Below, piece by piece: positions 36,001-45,958 of a stretch of 64,000 nt of DNA (position 1 is the stretch's first letter; every line of letters begins with the position of its first letter). The stretch lies in contig OX419762.1 in NCBI GenBank assembly GCA_948567375.1, forward strand, positions 49,457,034 through 49,521,033. The letters run 5' to 3'. Made by a program: the position numbers and the translations under genes. The DNA is from Lunularia cruciata (lineage: Eukaryota > Streptophyta > Marchantiopsida > Lunulariales > Lunulariaceae). The notes below the pieces were generated by a model that was given only the letters and a program-made list of their open reading frames with translations, ran no database searches and was not told the origin of the DNA.

Positions 36001-36603
36001 TTGTTCGAACACAATCACTCCACTGTATCCCCACTGAATTCCTATAATAACGTGCGTTGCTGGTGAATCCTCCAAAGCTTCTAACTTGAACATCTTTGCG
36101 ACTTCATCATGTTGGAGGTTAAGAGTTTCTTCCTTGGTAATCACTCTATAAACCATGCAGATTCGCACACAGGTGGAGCTCTTCTTCGCACTCGCGATGT
36201 ACTTACTAGCACCCTTAACATCAGCTAGGCCGAGCATGACGCTCAGTTTCAATTCCCCTTCTACTTCCAACGATCTAAATCTATCTTCTGTGGCAAATTC
36301 CTCATCCCATGTGAGATATGTCTGCTTCATGTCCACGGACACGAGAGCTTCTTCAGGAACTTCCCCACCCAACATAAATTCCGGCATGATCTCGTCCCGT
36401 ATTCCTGAATAGAGCTGTCCCAATTTGCACGCCCTGTTCAGAGCTTTTCTTCTCATGCTTCGTTCGCTTGAACTACCGTAGGGAGTGGAAACCTGATAAG
36501 AGGAGCTCGGGCTGGAGACCCGGTAAGAAGAGCTCACATTGCTGATCTCCAGCCCTTCTTGTAAACTCACTAAATCCAGTGTGTCCGGACTGCCTGTCCC
36601 CAT
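33049..36603 (-). CDS. Stonustoxin-like MACPF-family N-terminus fused to a P-loop GTPase, 1,184 aa
   Basis: Single coding exon. Residues about 53-330 (ALNRACKLGQLYSGIRDE, then a Leu-rich strand and GASKYIASAKKSS) resemble the N-terminal MACPF/CDC-like module of stonustoxin-type proteins, an ancient perforin-like branch found in fish and fungi. A helical region (about 330-480) and a thioredoxin-like segment (about 480-545) follow, as in that family. Then comes a GTPase with G1 GQTGVGKST (568-576) and G3 DTPGIGDTRG (663-672); G4 is atypical (FCFTSAKS). Next are a coiled coil (about 850-900), a Cys/His-rich cluster with CIHCQC (about 900-985), and a further coiled coil. There is no signal peptide or membrane segment, so it is probably cytosolic. 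A splice acceptor (ttccgtgcag) directly precedes the ATG. Any pore-forming activity is inference; the similarity is from memory and untested. Confidence 0.8.
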   Translation of the reverse strand: MGTGSPDTLDLVSLQEGLEISNVSSSYRVSSPSSSYQVSTPYGSSSERSMRRKALNRACKLGQLYSGIRDEIMPEFMLGGEVPEEALVSVDMKQTYLTWDEEFATEDRFRSLEVEGELKLSVMLGLADVKGASKYIASAKKSSTCVRICMVYRVITKEETLNLQHDEVAKMFKLEALEDSPATHVIIGIQWGYSGVIVFEQGVTEYEDRGTVEASLKATLKSGLGMSMLGDTLSSKLSPVKLGGGFTPKLIDNDDENLKKRSVKIIADIMPPTAIEPNDFASAIEFARSVGDMQHIDVNGGRGKPQEIGLLSVEAVCKRLRGTVPMRAAILRTLSKNIMIAVEKELERLTDTVHVITLMSEDLERKAKKMGVLENVIAEIEAMRTNVGIESTRFCEEMRELLVEVRSGMKPESAIAAYLREFQSTKYSAAGLTEQVKVLKALEDDVDFLESMKERGVEILSDDTSPDSLVADSFGVSSLYILCYDDKHRLQRSSIWLSNHKLFQDLVDRAEDDNSKLFLLDYARCKSWDRGQDVCIMLYRGGLWNPDYLTTVNSSGLSSNEMNILLLGQTGVGKSTFINAFYNYLSYDSLQEGEKGGVKVAIPSQFVETDHSMNEKIVTVGDNSLEDENFDDPSQSSTQRCKSYLFNIEPESNRRGIAVRLIDTPGIGDTRGEAWDKKNFNNILMELKKYTHIHGVCIFLKPNESRLNIMLEYCITELLVHLHKNSSRNMAFCFTSAKSTNFHVGDTLKPLRALLDNIQRKKQVRIPIAESTMYCFDNEAFRYLAAREEELQRKDNIRPRPPIRSWSHSTNECVRLLSQFNSVGPHLIEETVSIIRVKNIIQSLEEPMMKLAEQINENSALITQKRKEVEDTEEDLEKLEKVLMKATKILASNIRKLDHAKTVCTSAKCTTTIALKDGRTEEKHRVCHDKCTGHETSWKVLERMWVRLCSSMVGGKCIHCQCPARYHKFVTYEIVDTMDDLSEDSEQGKLFKEGKSAAVVKKLVLKWYEKKVQALEKEKKYINDAQMKFAFFLQEDSLTSTNDYKSKYLDREILQLQNKLRNEKGMDEKTRTKFLAQLELLKSRSQKYKKELREFAEFLKKEKQNSGEVSLENIKALLEGLEKLPNCGPIFAAKLAMDESDQQLDDSSIDFQIVFEDDRDAGSSTSLSACLLRMALHRQHTYRN

Positions 36604-39178
36604 CCTGCACGGAAAGAATTGAAATTGTAAGTGTAGGGGAGTAGCAGGATCTCACGTTCCACGCATAATTTTGCATAAACAGCTCCAATCTACAGCTTCA
36701 AAATATACGAACTTTTTGTCAAGACTGCAGTAATCTCCATGGGCGATAGATAACGATAAATCCTAGAGTCGATGACCAAATTTATAAGGGAGAGAGTGTT
36801 AACCTGTTAGCGTCTCCGCCAGCTAACAAGACAAGCTCCATTTTTGCGCATGCGCAGTTAGAACGTTGCCGAAGAATTTCTTTTTCTGTAATCAGTGCAC
36901 TGAATAGATGTCCGTTGGTGGCAGATAGTGTCCGTAGTGCAACTCAATTCACCGACAAAGTGATCAAGAAAGCAATTGTTGCCAATGAGGAGATCTTCTG
37001 TGTCTGTACTCTAATTATCCGTGCGGAGATGTAAGAAGGAAATCAGCGTAGCCCTAGATCGGGAATTGATTTCTTGGAAGCAGAATCTCGAGTGCACTTT
37101 TTAGGTGCACGACATAATCTAAATTAGTGCTCGATCCTCCGTGAGAAAGCAACATCAAACTAGCTTCAAACAGAGCCGTAAGTGCCCTTTTGCAGTGAAG
37201 CAGTGATCAAATTCTGTAGATCCCGCTTCTTAGAGAAGGTCGATTGATTCTTCTCCATCGTCACTCAAGGTAATCTGACTAGACTAGACACTAGACTACA
37301 GTCAGATTTGTTTTTCACGAGGTCATGTCACGGTCCAGTGTTGATGCCTTCCGACGAGTCGTACAGTGTACTGAGTGCTTATTCTCTTCCTCTATTACAA
37401 TCTGAAAGTGAGACTCGACAACCGTCACCTTCTGCTCATGACATTTTTTCTGAGGTGACAACTGGCTTACAGAAAGTGCTGGGTCTACTACTTCCGCGAA
37501 TTAGAGCTCGTTAGCCTGTTGACGTTAACTGTACAGTCCACTTGCTCTCATGTGGGCCATGCTCGAGATTAGATTTTGCACAGGACATACAGTGCATCAA
37601 TGGACCTTGCTGTCTTGAATGTTTGTCCCGCGGCACTGACGCGGGATGGTGAGATTTCTGACCAGCCTGTATTTTACCGCAGACCACTTTGCAGCCCTTA
37701 AGTGCTGGTAATCCGAATACGTATCAACAGAAGTTGATTCTTTTCCAAGCAGCTGTGCAAGAATGTTGTATAATTAAGACCGTCGGATCGAATTTAATAC
37801 GATTTGCAGTCGAACGTTCCTCCATCCAAACGTCAGGGTTCGCACATATTGAATTCCAAGTAGAACTGCACAGCTTACTCTTAATGCAATCCCAGAAGTT
37901 TCAAAGGAACCCAATCATTTCTCTATCAGCTTGTGCTTAACAATTTAACCCAGATTCCGCAGCATTTTCAGTGTGTGTGACTTTGTAGAAAGTTAACAAT
38001 ATCTGTAAAGTAACTCACATTTTTATTTGGAAGTGTGTATTAGGACCAGTCCTGAGTGTTTACGCATCCAAACGTAAAAGCATCCTGTAATTAAAACATT
38101 GGATCCAGTTTTGAACAGTCTCTTTCCGTGTGATCGAGCATTCATCTTTTCACTGCCGTGGAGGGTTGATTGTGTACTCTACAAGAATCGAATTTCATTG
38201 CCGTCATTGGGTCTATCCTTTCGTGGTAAGGGGACAAGCCCATTCGGCAACACTAGTGCTGTTTTCCCGGGTCCTAAGAACCAAGCGAGTGTTGGGTATG
38301 CTGTGTTGTCGTTCGGCTCAGCTCATGTACAGTGCTGATGGGACAATCTGATCGATTCTGGGATTCTTCATCATCACTCCTCTCAATCGACCTCCATATG
38401 CAAAGTAGTGTCGACCAGATCAGACGGATTCTGTGTCCTTGTGGATTCTCGTGGAACACATGTGCAGGGCCTTATGGATCCGCAGATTTTGGCTGGTGAC
38501 CTGGTGCTCTCCATTGCTCAATCATGAAAGGTGTATATGTTGACCTTCACATCTGAACTTCGTGCCCTCCCGTGGATGGTTCATTCTCTATGGCCGAAGC
38601 ACTGAGCACTTCAAACTCCTTCACTGGTCAAGTAGCTAGCACTGCTTTCAATTTGAAGATGACTGGTCTGGAAAACCTCAGAAATTTTATCTCCTTTTCA
38701 CATTTCCTAGTGAAATTGTGACGGAGGTCTACGCAAAAACATTTTTGATTCGAGTTGAGATGTCGAAAGTGCAAGATTCATAGATTTGAAGTACAAAGTA
38801 TTTGCAGGTGCAGTGTTTCAAGGAGTCGTAACCTGAGGCCCCTCCAGGGATTTAGGGAGATTGAGCGCAGCAGAGCATGGCCTCGCCGATCTCAAATGTC
38901 TACGCAGCAGTTGGCAAGATGTAGGGCAAGGTTATCTTTTGACCACTAGCTTTCCCAGAAATGTCATTTAGAAACTGCTGTATGCTAAATTTGGTGATGC
39001 TTGATTTTGCAGTACTGTTTGGTCCTCTTAAGTGCTCTGGGTGAACTTGTCTTCGACGGAATTTGAACTAATTGTTCGCTTACCAACTGCAGGAAAGTGT
39101 GATTGGGTGCACTTGATCAGGACTCTGGGAGTTGCGATACACTGAGCCTGCTCCACCTCCTCATTCCTCGCAGCTCCA
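36604..39178. promoter_or_regulatory. Shared divergent promoter and leader region of the GTPase pair
   Basis: The 2.6 kb between the two start codons has no supported gene. A TATA-like element on the minus strand (cttataaattt, 36778-36788) lies about 180 bp upstream of the large gene. Splice acceptors occur next to both start codons (minus: ttccgtgcag|gATG; plus: attcctcgcag|ctccaATG), so each gene probably has an intron in its 5' UTR. Short open frames at 37308-37514, 37689-37940 and 38099-38351 show no domains. Confidence 0.5.
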
Positions 39179-40996
39179 ATGACAGAGATGGCAGAAGGCG
39201 AGGAGGATATCATCAATCTCCTCATCTTAGGGCAAACTGGAGTTGGCAAGTCCACCTTCATAAATGCGTTTTTCAACTACTTGACTTACGATTCCTTAGA
39301 GGAGGCTCTAGAGGGAGGAGTGAAAGTGGCAATTCCCAGCATAGTAGTTAAAAGAGAGGGCTACGACGAACAGGAGTTCCGAGTGGGAGAAAACATCGAA
39401 GGTGCTGAGGAAGATCTTGAAGGCAGTTTGCTCGGTGCTTCAGCCACACAAGCATGTAAAGCTCACGTATTCAAATTGAAAGACAATTCAATGACTGTGA
39501 GACTCATAGATACCCCGGGTGTGGGCGACACGAGAGGTTTTCAGCAGGACAAAGAGAATTTCAGGAACATTTTAGCAACCATGACTAAGTACAAGAACAT
39601 TCATGGCATTTGCATCTTGCTGAAGCCGGATGAATCCAGGCTAAACACGTACCTCGGATTCTGTTTGTCCGAGCTGCTCACCTATTTCCACAAGAGCGCT
39701 GTAGACAATTTCGCGTTTTGTTTCACGAATTGCAGATATACAGATTTCAAACTCGGTATGACCCTGAGACCGTTGCAGATTCTTTTGAAGGCGTTGAAGG
39801 ATACCACAGGAGTGCAGATACCGATTAACGAGCAGACGACTTATTTCTTTGACAATGAGGTGTTTCCATCTTTGGCTGCTCGGCATCATGGTTTCGATCT
39901 CAGTACGGAGAGGAGTGATCTCGAAAGGAGTTGGCAGAGGTCAGTGGAACACATGACACGGCTGCTGAAAAGGTTCAGTACAATCACCCCTCATGGAACG
40001 GAGGCATCTGTGTCTATCAACAAGGTGAAACAGATTGTTAGAAACCTGGAAGAGCCCATGAATATCATCACGCAGAATATAGGCCTTCAGCAGCAGTTTG
40101 AAGAGAAGCACATCGAAACTATTCAGCATTTCGATGAGGAAATAGCCGATGCAAAGAAACTCCTAATGACGAGTAGAAAGGTCGAGTTTCTGCCCCTTGA
40201 CCACTGGAGGTTGGTTTGTACACATCCTCCTTGCATTGAAATTGTCCAAGAAAATGGACTGTCTAGATTTAATTACCCCACTCTGTGTCATGCAATTTGC
40301 ACTGAGTTCAATGTGCGTCTCTGCAGTGTCATGACACTGAATGGGAAGTGCACGAGATGTAGCCATGATTACAAAAAGCATAGGCAAATCAATTTCGAGA
40401 CGGTTGTTAAGTATGTAGAGAATCGCCAAGTGAGGGAAGCCATTGAGAAGGGGATGAGCAATAAGAAGTTGAAAGAATTAGCTCTGAGCACGACGAAGAA
40501 GAGTCTGGAACAGTGGACCCATGAGAAAGAGGTTATAGATGAGACCACCGTCCAGTTTGCTGCCTTTCTTAAAAACAGCACCATTACTCCATTCAACAAC
40601 TACGTTGTTGAGTACTTAGAGCTGTCGATTGCTGACTTGAAGAACACTGACGGTGACTATGAGAAGATCGAGCAGGAGCTGGCACACTTTCAAGAGGAGA
40701 AGAAAAAGTACGAAGCTTTCTTCCAGAAAGTGGAGAAAGTGCAGGAGGTCAGTGTGGAGGGCATAAAAACTGCTCTGACGAAACTCTTTAGACTTCCCAA
40801 CAGCGGTAAGCATTTTGAGCCCTTGGCCCAATTCGAGGACATAGCTAAATCAAAACAGCTAGGAGAGGCCTTATACGAAGTTTCCATCGCCCGAGATAAC
40901 GAATCAAAATCCGCACCCGAAGGAACCCGAGTCAGTTTGAAGTCTGCCGTGAGGAAGTTTAAGTACAAACTCCAAGAGAATCAGTACCGTCCTTGA
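39179..40996 (+). CDS. P-loop GTPase with coiled-coil and Cys-rich C-terminus, 605 aa
   Basis: A divergent neighbour and clear paralogue of the GTPase half of the 33.0-36.6 kb gene; both share FINAF-NYL-YDSL after the P-loop, DTPG-GDTRG, SRLN, ELL and FCFT blocks. G1 is GQTGVGKST (18-26) and G3 DTPGVGDTRG (111-120). The usual N/TKxD G4 is not evident; the equivalent is FCFTNCRY. Then follow a coiled coil, a Cys/His cluster (VCTHPPC, LCHAIC, GKCTRCSHDYKKH; about 345-400) and a long helical tail. It lacks the MACPF-like, helical and thioredoxin-like parts of its neighbour. The coding region is one exon. Probable role: a nucleotide-dependent self-assembling GTPase, perhaps partnering the larger protein; function unknown. 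Confidence 0.85.
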   Translation: MTEMAEGEEDIINLLILGQTGVGKSTFINAFFNYLTYDSLEEALEGGVKVAIPSIVVKREGYDEQEFRVGENIEGAEEDLEGSLLGASATQACKAHVFKLKDNSMTVRLIDTPGVGDTRGFQQDKENFRNILATMTKYKNIHGICILLKPDESRLNTYLGFCLSELLTYFHKSAVDNFAFCFTNCRYTDFKLGMTLRPLQILLKALKDTTGVQIPINEQTTYFFDNEVFPSLAARHHGFDLSTERSDLERSWQRSVEHMTRLLKRFSTITPHGTEASVSINKVKQIVRNLEEPMNIITQNIGLQQQFEEKHIETIQHFDEEIADAKKLLMTSRKVEFLPLDHWRLVCTHPPCIEIVQENGLSRFNYPTLCHAICTEFNVRLCSVMTLNGKCTRCSHDYKKHRQINFETVVKYVENRQVREAIEKGMSNKKLKELALSTTKKSLEQWTHEKEVIDETTVQFAAFLKNSTITPFNNYVVEYLELSIADLKNTDGDYEKIEQELAHFQEEKKKYEAFFQKVEKVQEVSVEGIKTALTKLFRLPNSGKHFEPLAQFEDIAKSKQLGEALYEVSIARDNESKSAPEGTRVSLKSAVRKFKYKLQENQYRP

Positions 40997-42008
40997 CAAG
41001 GCGGTAAGTTACAACTGAGATTTAGCTTAATATACATTGTCAGAGGTCCCTTATCTAGGGTTTGAATGCTTAGTACCCTGACATATCATATGTAAGAGAA
41101 TCATATGCAAGAGCTTGGTGGTATATATATCGGGGATGTTGCCGAGTTTTGACTGCAAGATTGTTGTTGTGGAGGTTGAGTACCTCGTGCAGCTGGCAGT
41201 GAAAAATGCAGTTGATGGGCATGTATTCTATAAGATGTTTTAATTTATATTGCGTATACGACATAGCTATAGCTTCATAGTCAGAATCTAGAGAGAAGAA
41301 TGAGACACTGCCTTTAACTCCAACCATCAGATAATGACTTGAAACCTGTAGTGCCTGGACTGGAGTTCAACTTTCAACTTGCCATGTTCACCTAAGTTCG
41401 TGCGTCTTGCTAACAACAGAGCCACTCGTGAGTCGTTAGAGTTGTTGAAGTTTCTTGTGTTTGACGAGGCAACAGTATTTACTCCCTCTACTTGGCTTTT
41501 CGTATATTTGAAAGAAGACTTCGACTGGATATTTCGCATCTAGACGACGAAATACATGAAGTTCCAACGAAATGGTCCATCAATAAATGTGAAGAAATTA
41601 GAAGAAAATCGAATTCGAGAAGCGACTTAGATGCAAATGCGTAGAGTGGGGCGGGAACAGCAGATCTGAGGAACCGCATATGACAGAAAAGTTAGACAGA
41701 CTCCAAGATAAATCCTGACGAACATGATGTTATACAACCAAATGACACTCGTCAAACTTTCATCACCTTTTCCGTGATTATCATGAGGTTTCCTGAGGGG
41801 TAGTACTCGACTCATAAATTTCACACTCCACCTAATCCCAAGAAAGCATCACGTCATCTCGTAGTAATAGTATATCAATTTCACAAAAGTGTCCATATTT
41901 AAAACATGGGTGAGATACATGGAGCCAATTCACTTTTATAGAGAATCTACCCCATTGACATTGAAATCATATATATGACAATGGACACCCTCAGACCAAC
42001 TACGAGAC
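40997..42008. other. Intergenic between convergent GTPase and chitinase genes
   Basis: It holds the 3' flanks of both genes. Open frames here are short, without motifs. Confidence 0.4.
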
Positions 42009-43001
42009 CTACTTAGAGCTGAATCTGTTAACTTTAGATCTGATAGTGGAGCTCATTGCAAAGTCCGACTCTTTATCGTAAAAATACGACCAAAACATAA
42101 CTCCTCCAAATCTCGGATGCACTCCAATCTGAGGTAGAACTAGATCTTCAAGAATGTGAACCGGCATGTATCCATGCTCTAAGCTCCATGTATCAGTGGC
42201 TGCTCTTGGAGAAGCAGGTAAGCCCAAAAGAACCGTTGAGCCCGAGGGTAGGCCCGACGTCCACTGCCCCCAAGCTCTCAGAACTCCTGAAACGTCGCCG
42301 CTTACTGGATCGTACGTGCATTGTGGATTGTTATAAAATTGCACCCAAACGTGATCAAACAGCCCCGATTGCAGTGCAGGGCTTATCCACTCATCTGGAT
42401 ACGGGCACTGAGGTGCGGCAGTAAGAAAATACTGCTTATCCCCAGTTTTCATGAGCGTCCGTAGAGATTGAGCAAGTTCGGGGTAATGAGCTGAGGTACC
42501 ATTCTCGATGTCAAAGTCTATCCCATCCAGGACTGCCTCCCCCAATGGTCTAGAACTATTGCACGAAATATTGCTGTACGTGGCAGTTCCGCCAAGGTAG
42601 TTGTTCCAAAGAAAGTCAGCAACTTCCACGGCATCGGCAGGCGAGGTGATCCCATAATTTCCAATTGCTCCACCAAGGGAGAGAAGCACCGAAACGTGTT
42701 TGCTCTGACAGTAATTGATGTCAATGGTGAGTGTTTTGCAACCACCTGTGGCCGGGTCGCAGTGACCAGCGAGGTTGATGGAGAGCGCCTGACCTTTCCC
42801 GAAAATGTTGAGGAAGGAGAGGATTATTATGTCATAGTTCCCGGTATCGCACGCTGCAGAAAGAGTTCCCTCGTCGTACTGACCCCAGTAAGTAACGATC
42901 TTGCTCCCATAAGCACCAGTCTTCGCGAAAGAATCAAAACACTGGTGATACAGAATCGTCAGATAAAGAATCACCGCCCATCTTGCACTTGATCGAGACA
43001 T
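42009..43001 (-). CDS. Class III chitinase (GH18, hevamine type), secreted, 330 aa
   Basis: Hydrolyses chitin (fungal walls) and often peptidoglycan. The start at 43001 is the first ATG; an in-frame GTG five codons upstream is ignored. An N-terminal hydrophobic segment (WAVILYLTILY) acts as a signal peptide, with mature protein from about YGSKIVTYWGQ. The GH18 strand-4 motif LDGIDFDIE is intact, with catalytic Glu166 and the Asp residues 162 and 164. SVLLSLGGAIG (strand 3), FDHVWVQFYNN and GGVMFWSYFYD (strand 8) are all present. The coding region has no intron. A TATA box (tttataaag, 43080-43088) lies about 80 bp upstream. Likely extracellular defence against fungi. Confidence 0.96.
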   Translation of the reverse strand: MSRSSARWAVILYLTILYHQCFDSFAKTGAYGSKIVTYWGQYDEGTLSAACDTGNYDIIILSFLNIFGKGQALSINLAGHCDPATGGCKTLTIDINYCQSKHVSVLLSLGGAIGNYGITSPADAVEVADFLWNNYLGGTATYSNISCNSSRPLGEAVLDGIDFDIENGTSAHYPELAQSLRTLMKTGDKQYFLTAAPQCPYPDEWISPALQSGLFDHVWVQFYNNPQCTYDPVSGDVSGVLRAWGQWTSGLPSGSTVLLGLPASPRAATDTWSLEHGYMPVHILEDLVLPQIGVHPRFGGVMFWSYFYDKESDFAMSSTIRSKVNRFSSK

Positions 43002-43079
43002 GGAGAACTTCGTCACAGTCTGGGATGACTTCCAAGACTCTAATAAGCACGACTGGCTCTAAAGTTTTCAGAATGTGTC

Positions 43080-43088
43080 TTTATAAAG
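43080..43088 (-). promoter_or_regulatory. TATA box of the chitinase gene
   Basis: The sequence ctttataaag is near-palindromic and lies 79-87 bp upstream of the ATG, leaving room for a short leader of about 50 nt. It is the clearest core promoter next to a gene in the window. Confidence 0.6.
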
Positions 43089-45958
43089 TCGATGCTTAAT
43101 CCAGTGCTTGATGATGACTTCAAGTTGCAAATCCCAGACCAGGAGTCCTTAATCGACCGCGTTTTTTAAGACTTCCTTTGCACTGCCCGTGCTACTTCAA
43201 TTCGTTAGAGTTGTGTAATTCAAATTTGCTCAGCTAGGGGTTCTAACTATTCAAACTACAGATCCTGCTTACATTGACCTGACAGAACTTCCGAAAGAAT
43301 ATTACATTCCACCGAAGATAACAACGGAATGGATACAAAGGGAATCTGGATCCAAGAAACTCACGGACAAATTGTGGGGCCCTATCTTCATAGAGTCACT
43401 GATGGTACCGAATATCCAGAAACTCCATCAATTTTGGACTCCACGTTTTGAAAGAGTAACTCCACTGGTATCTTCCCAAAATTAGCAGTCCGTGAGATCT
43501 CATTCATCTGCACTGGCACCCTAGAGTGCAGGCACTTCAGTAGCTTCAATGAGGTCCTTCTGGTGTATGTAATGGAAATCATAATCATCGGAATCGAATC
43601 TTTTGGCTAAAAGCTGCATCAGATATCGCAACCTGAACGATCGAAGTAAGCAAAGCATGTAATCTAAGACAGCCGAGGCCGACAAGTACGTCCCTGAGGT
43701 TCATTGGCCCATGAGACTACTCCACTTAGAGGATGACGGCTGAGTCCAGTGAACGGCTGAAAATATCTGGCGATTGCGGTGAAATTTGGTATCTGAGGAA
43801 ACATGCTCAAGCAAAAGTCAGAAACGCAGTTGTCCTCTCTAAGCATGTTACATTACCAACCTGATCCTTCTACTTCCCTGAGTTCTCCAGCTCATGATCA
43901 GAACTCACAAATCCTGATCTACCCAGACAAGCAACGATCTTCAAGTTCGCTCATTAAATTTATGCTTGTCCACCACAAAGTTGACAAGATTTCCCATTGT
44001 ACTCAATCCAAGGTATGCCAGTGTCACATGTGGCCAGATACTGTCGTAATCGTTCAGCGGTCGTTTAGTGATACAGGAGTCGCAATTTCGTGGTCACATT
44101 CCTCACATGTGCAGAAGCACAAATTAGGCAGCTCGGAGCTCATAGATTCAAGCCGGTCTTCATAAAATCGAAATAATTTGTGCGAGCAGATGCACATGAC
44201 GATGACAATTCTAGCAATCGTTCAATATTCCTGCTTATGTTTGCTCACGGATCACCAAAACAACATAAGTACATTAACAGCATAATGGTGCCTGAGTGGT
44301 GCATACCTAGGAGTGCCAAGAACACTTTGGAATCGTAAGTATATGATCCCTGGTTTCCTGACACCGCGTTTGTTTACCTCACGACCGTGTTAACGTGTTT
44401 CAGAGTTTCTTATCCGGATCCGCAAGCACACATGAACACCTCTATGGCGCATGATTTATTGGACACGGAATCATCAGTCTTCTCGGGGCCACGTATGATG
44501 AAAACATCAAACCGCTTGAGGTAAGCCCCGTAAGATTGAGCAAGGAAGTTTTCGCTTCATAGATAATTTTGATACTGTACTAGGAGAATCTGTGAGTCCG
44601 ATTGGCACGTACAACTTTGGCGAGGACAGTCTTCCGGATTGTGATTCTTGAACCTTCAACGTAAGGGTAGACCGGATAAACAATGTTCTGCAGCAATTGC
44701 GATGGGTTAATTCACATGACTATCCCTGGACGTGCAACTCAATCAACCATCAGTCACCTTTACAAGCTAGAAATTTTCACCACTGGTCCATTCAAGCACG
44801 ATTGGCCTTCGAAAAGAACCTTGAGCGGAATCCGCTTCTATTGTGCGTGGAGATTGCACCACCGTAACGTGCTGCTGAGGAAGTGGAAGCGACTCAACAT
44901 GCATGAAAATTACAGAAACCATTTGAGGGGATGCAGCGATCAAACGCGTGTCCACCGGGTGTCACGACTCTCTCGATTTATTTGCTCCAATCTTATCCAG
45001 CGTCTGAGAAGTCGTTCTCGACCGCATGCCCACGATCCTGGTCGTGATCTCCCGGTATCGATCAATTATTCCAGACTGTAGGCATGTTGTTGCGCTTCAG
45101 CAAAGTACTTCCTATAAATGTGGACATTGAGCTAAAACTGAAAGGTTGACAAGGAGAAATATGGAGAGGAAAAATGATTTCATTCATTTGAAGCTTCTAA
45201 CTTACAAACATCGGATATGAGTGTGCAACACCTTAAGTCATAGTCAGGAGCTGGCTATCAAAAATCTCTGCAGGACCTGATTGGTGACATTCTAGAGCAG
45301 TATTTGTGAGCGGTGCTGACCCCTTCTTCCACATCTGCAATGATCAACGGTTCAGCATACTCGTAGCATACTGGCATGTTTAATTTATACCAGTAGGAAA
45401 CATGAGCACAATACAGTACTGAATCGTGAATTTCAATCCCACTTTGATCAAATTCCGCACAGTATGGCGTGTGCGTGCGCACATGCCCATGATCCAAAAG
45501 CGTTGACCAAATCCATGAGTAGCGGTCGAATTTGAGTATCAAGCATTTCTCATTGTTACAGCACAGAACGTAAAAGTGAACGTTATTTTGATAACAAGAG
45601 CAGCGGTTTTCAGTTATCCATCGAGTAATTTTGAGCACTCTTAATTTAGTCCCGTCAGTACTTCGTCTGTTTGGCAACGCTCCAGTTGGGTACGCCCCAA
45701 TGTCTTCCAATCAACCCTTGGCAAACTATCGATCAGATCATTGCATCAAAATGAGTACTGGAAGGATAGTGATCAGATCTGGATCACAATCAGTCATGGC
45801 ATGCTAATTAGCGATCGAATTGTGGCATGATTCAAGCTTGGACAGAATTCCATTTCGGAGCCTCTAGTGACCTGATGACTCCTGGAAATATTCTGAGTTG
45901 ATGTTTTCGGATTTGTTTGTGCAAAGGGAAGGGCCTAGGATAGCGAGAAGATTGTCCG
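43089..45958. other. Intergenic region without a supported gene
   Basis: Candidate frames were examined at 43803-44165 (+), 44683-45081 (+) and 45258-45710 (-). The last begins with TTG, not ATG, and its Trp/Cys-rich text (KFDRYSWIWSTL) faintly recalls a kelch-type F-box C-terminus, but no repeat structure supports it. Confidence 0.35.

Noticed and set aside
33049-36603. The large gene as animal (fish) contamination
   Set aside because: It is embedded among plant genes, paired with a related gene, and has no PRY/SPRY end as in fish toxins. An assembly error is possible but nothing in the sequence points to it.
44400-44640. Fragment of an FAD-dependent oxidoreductase (text GATYDENIKPLE)
   Set aside because: A single short match with stops on both sides and no nucleotide-binding motif nearby.
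45258-45710. Possible F-box/kelch C-terminal exon, minus strand
   Set aside because: It has no ATG, no supported splice partner and only faint motif resemblance, so it was kept only as a note in the intergenic entry.
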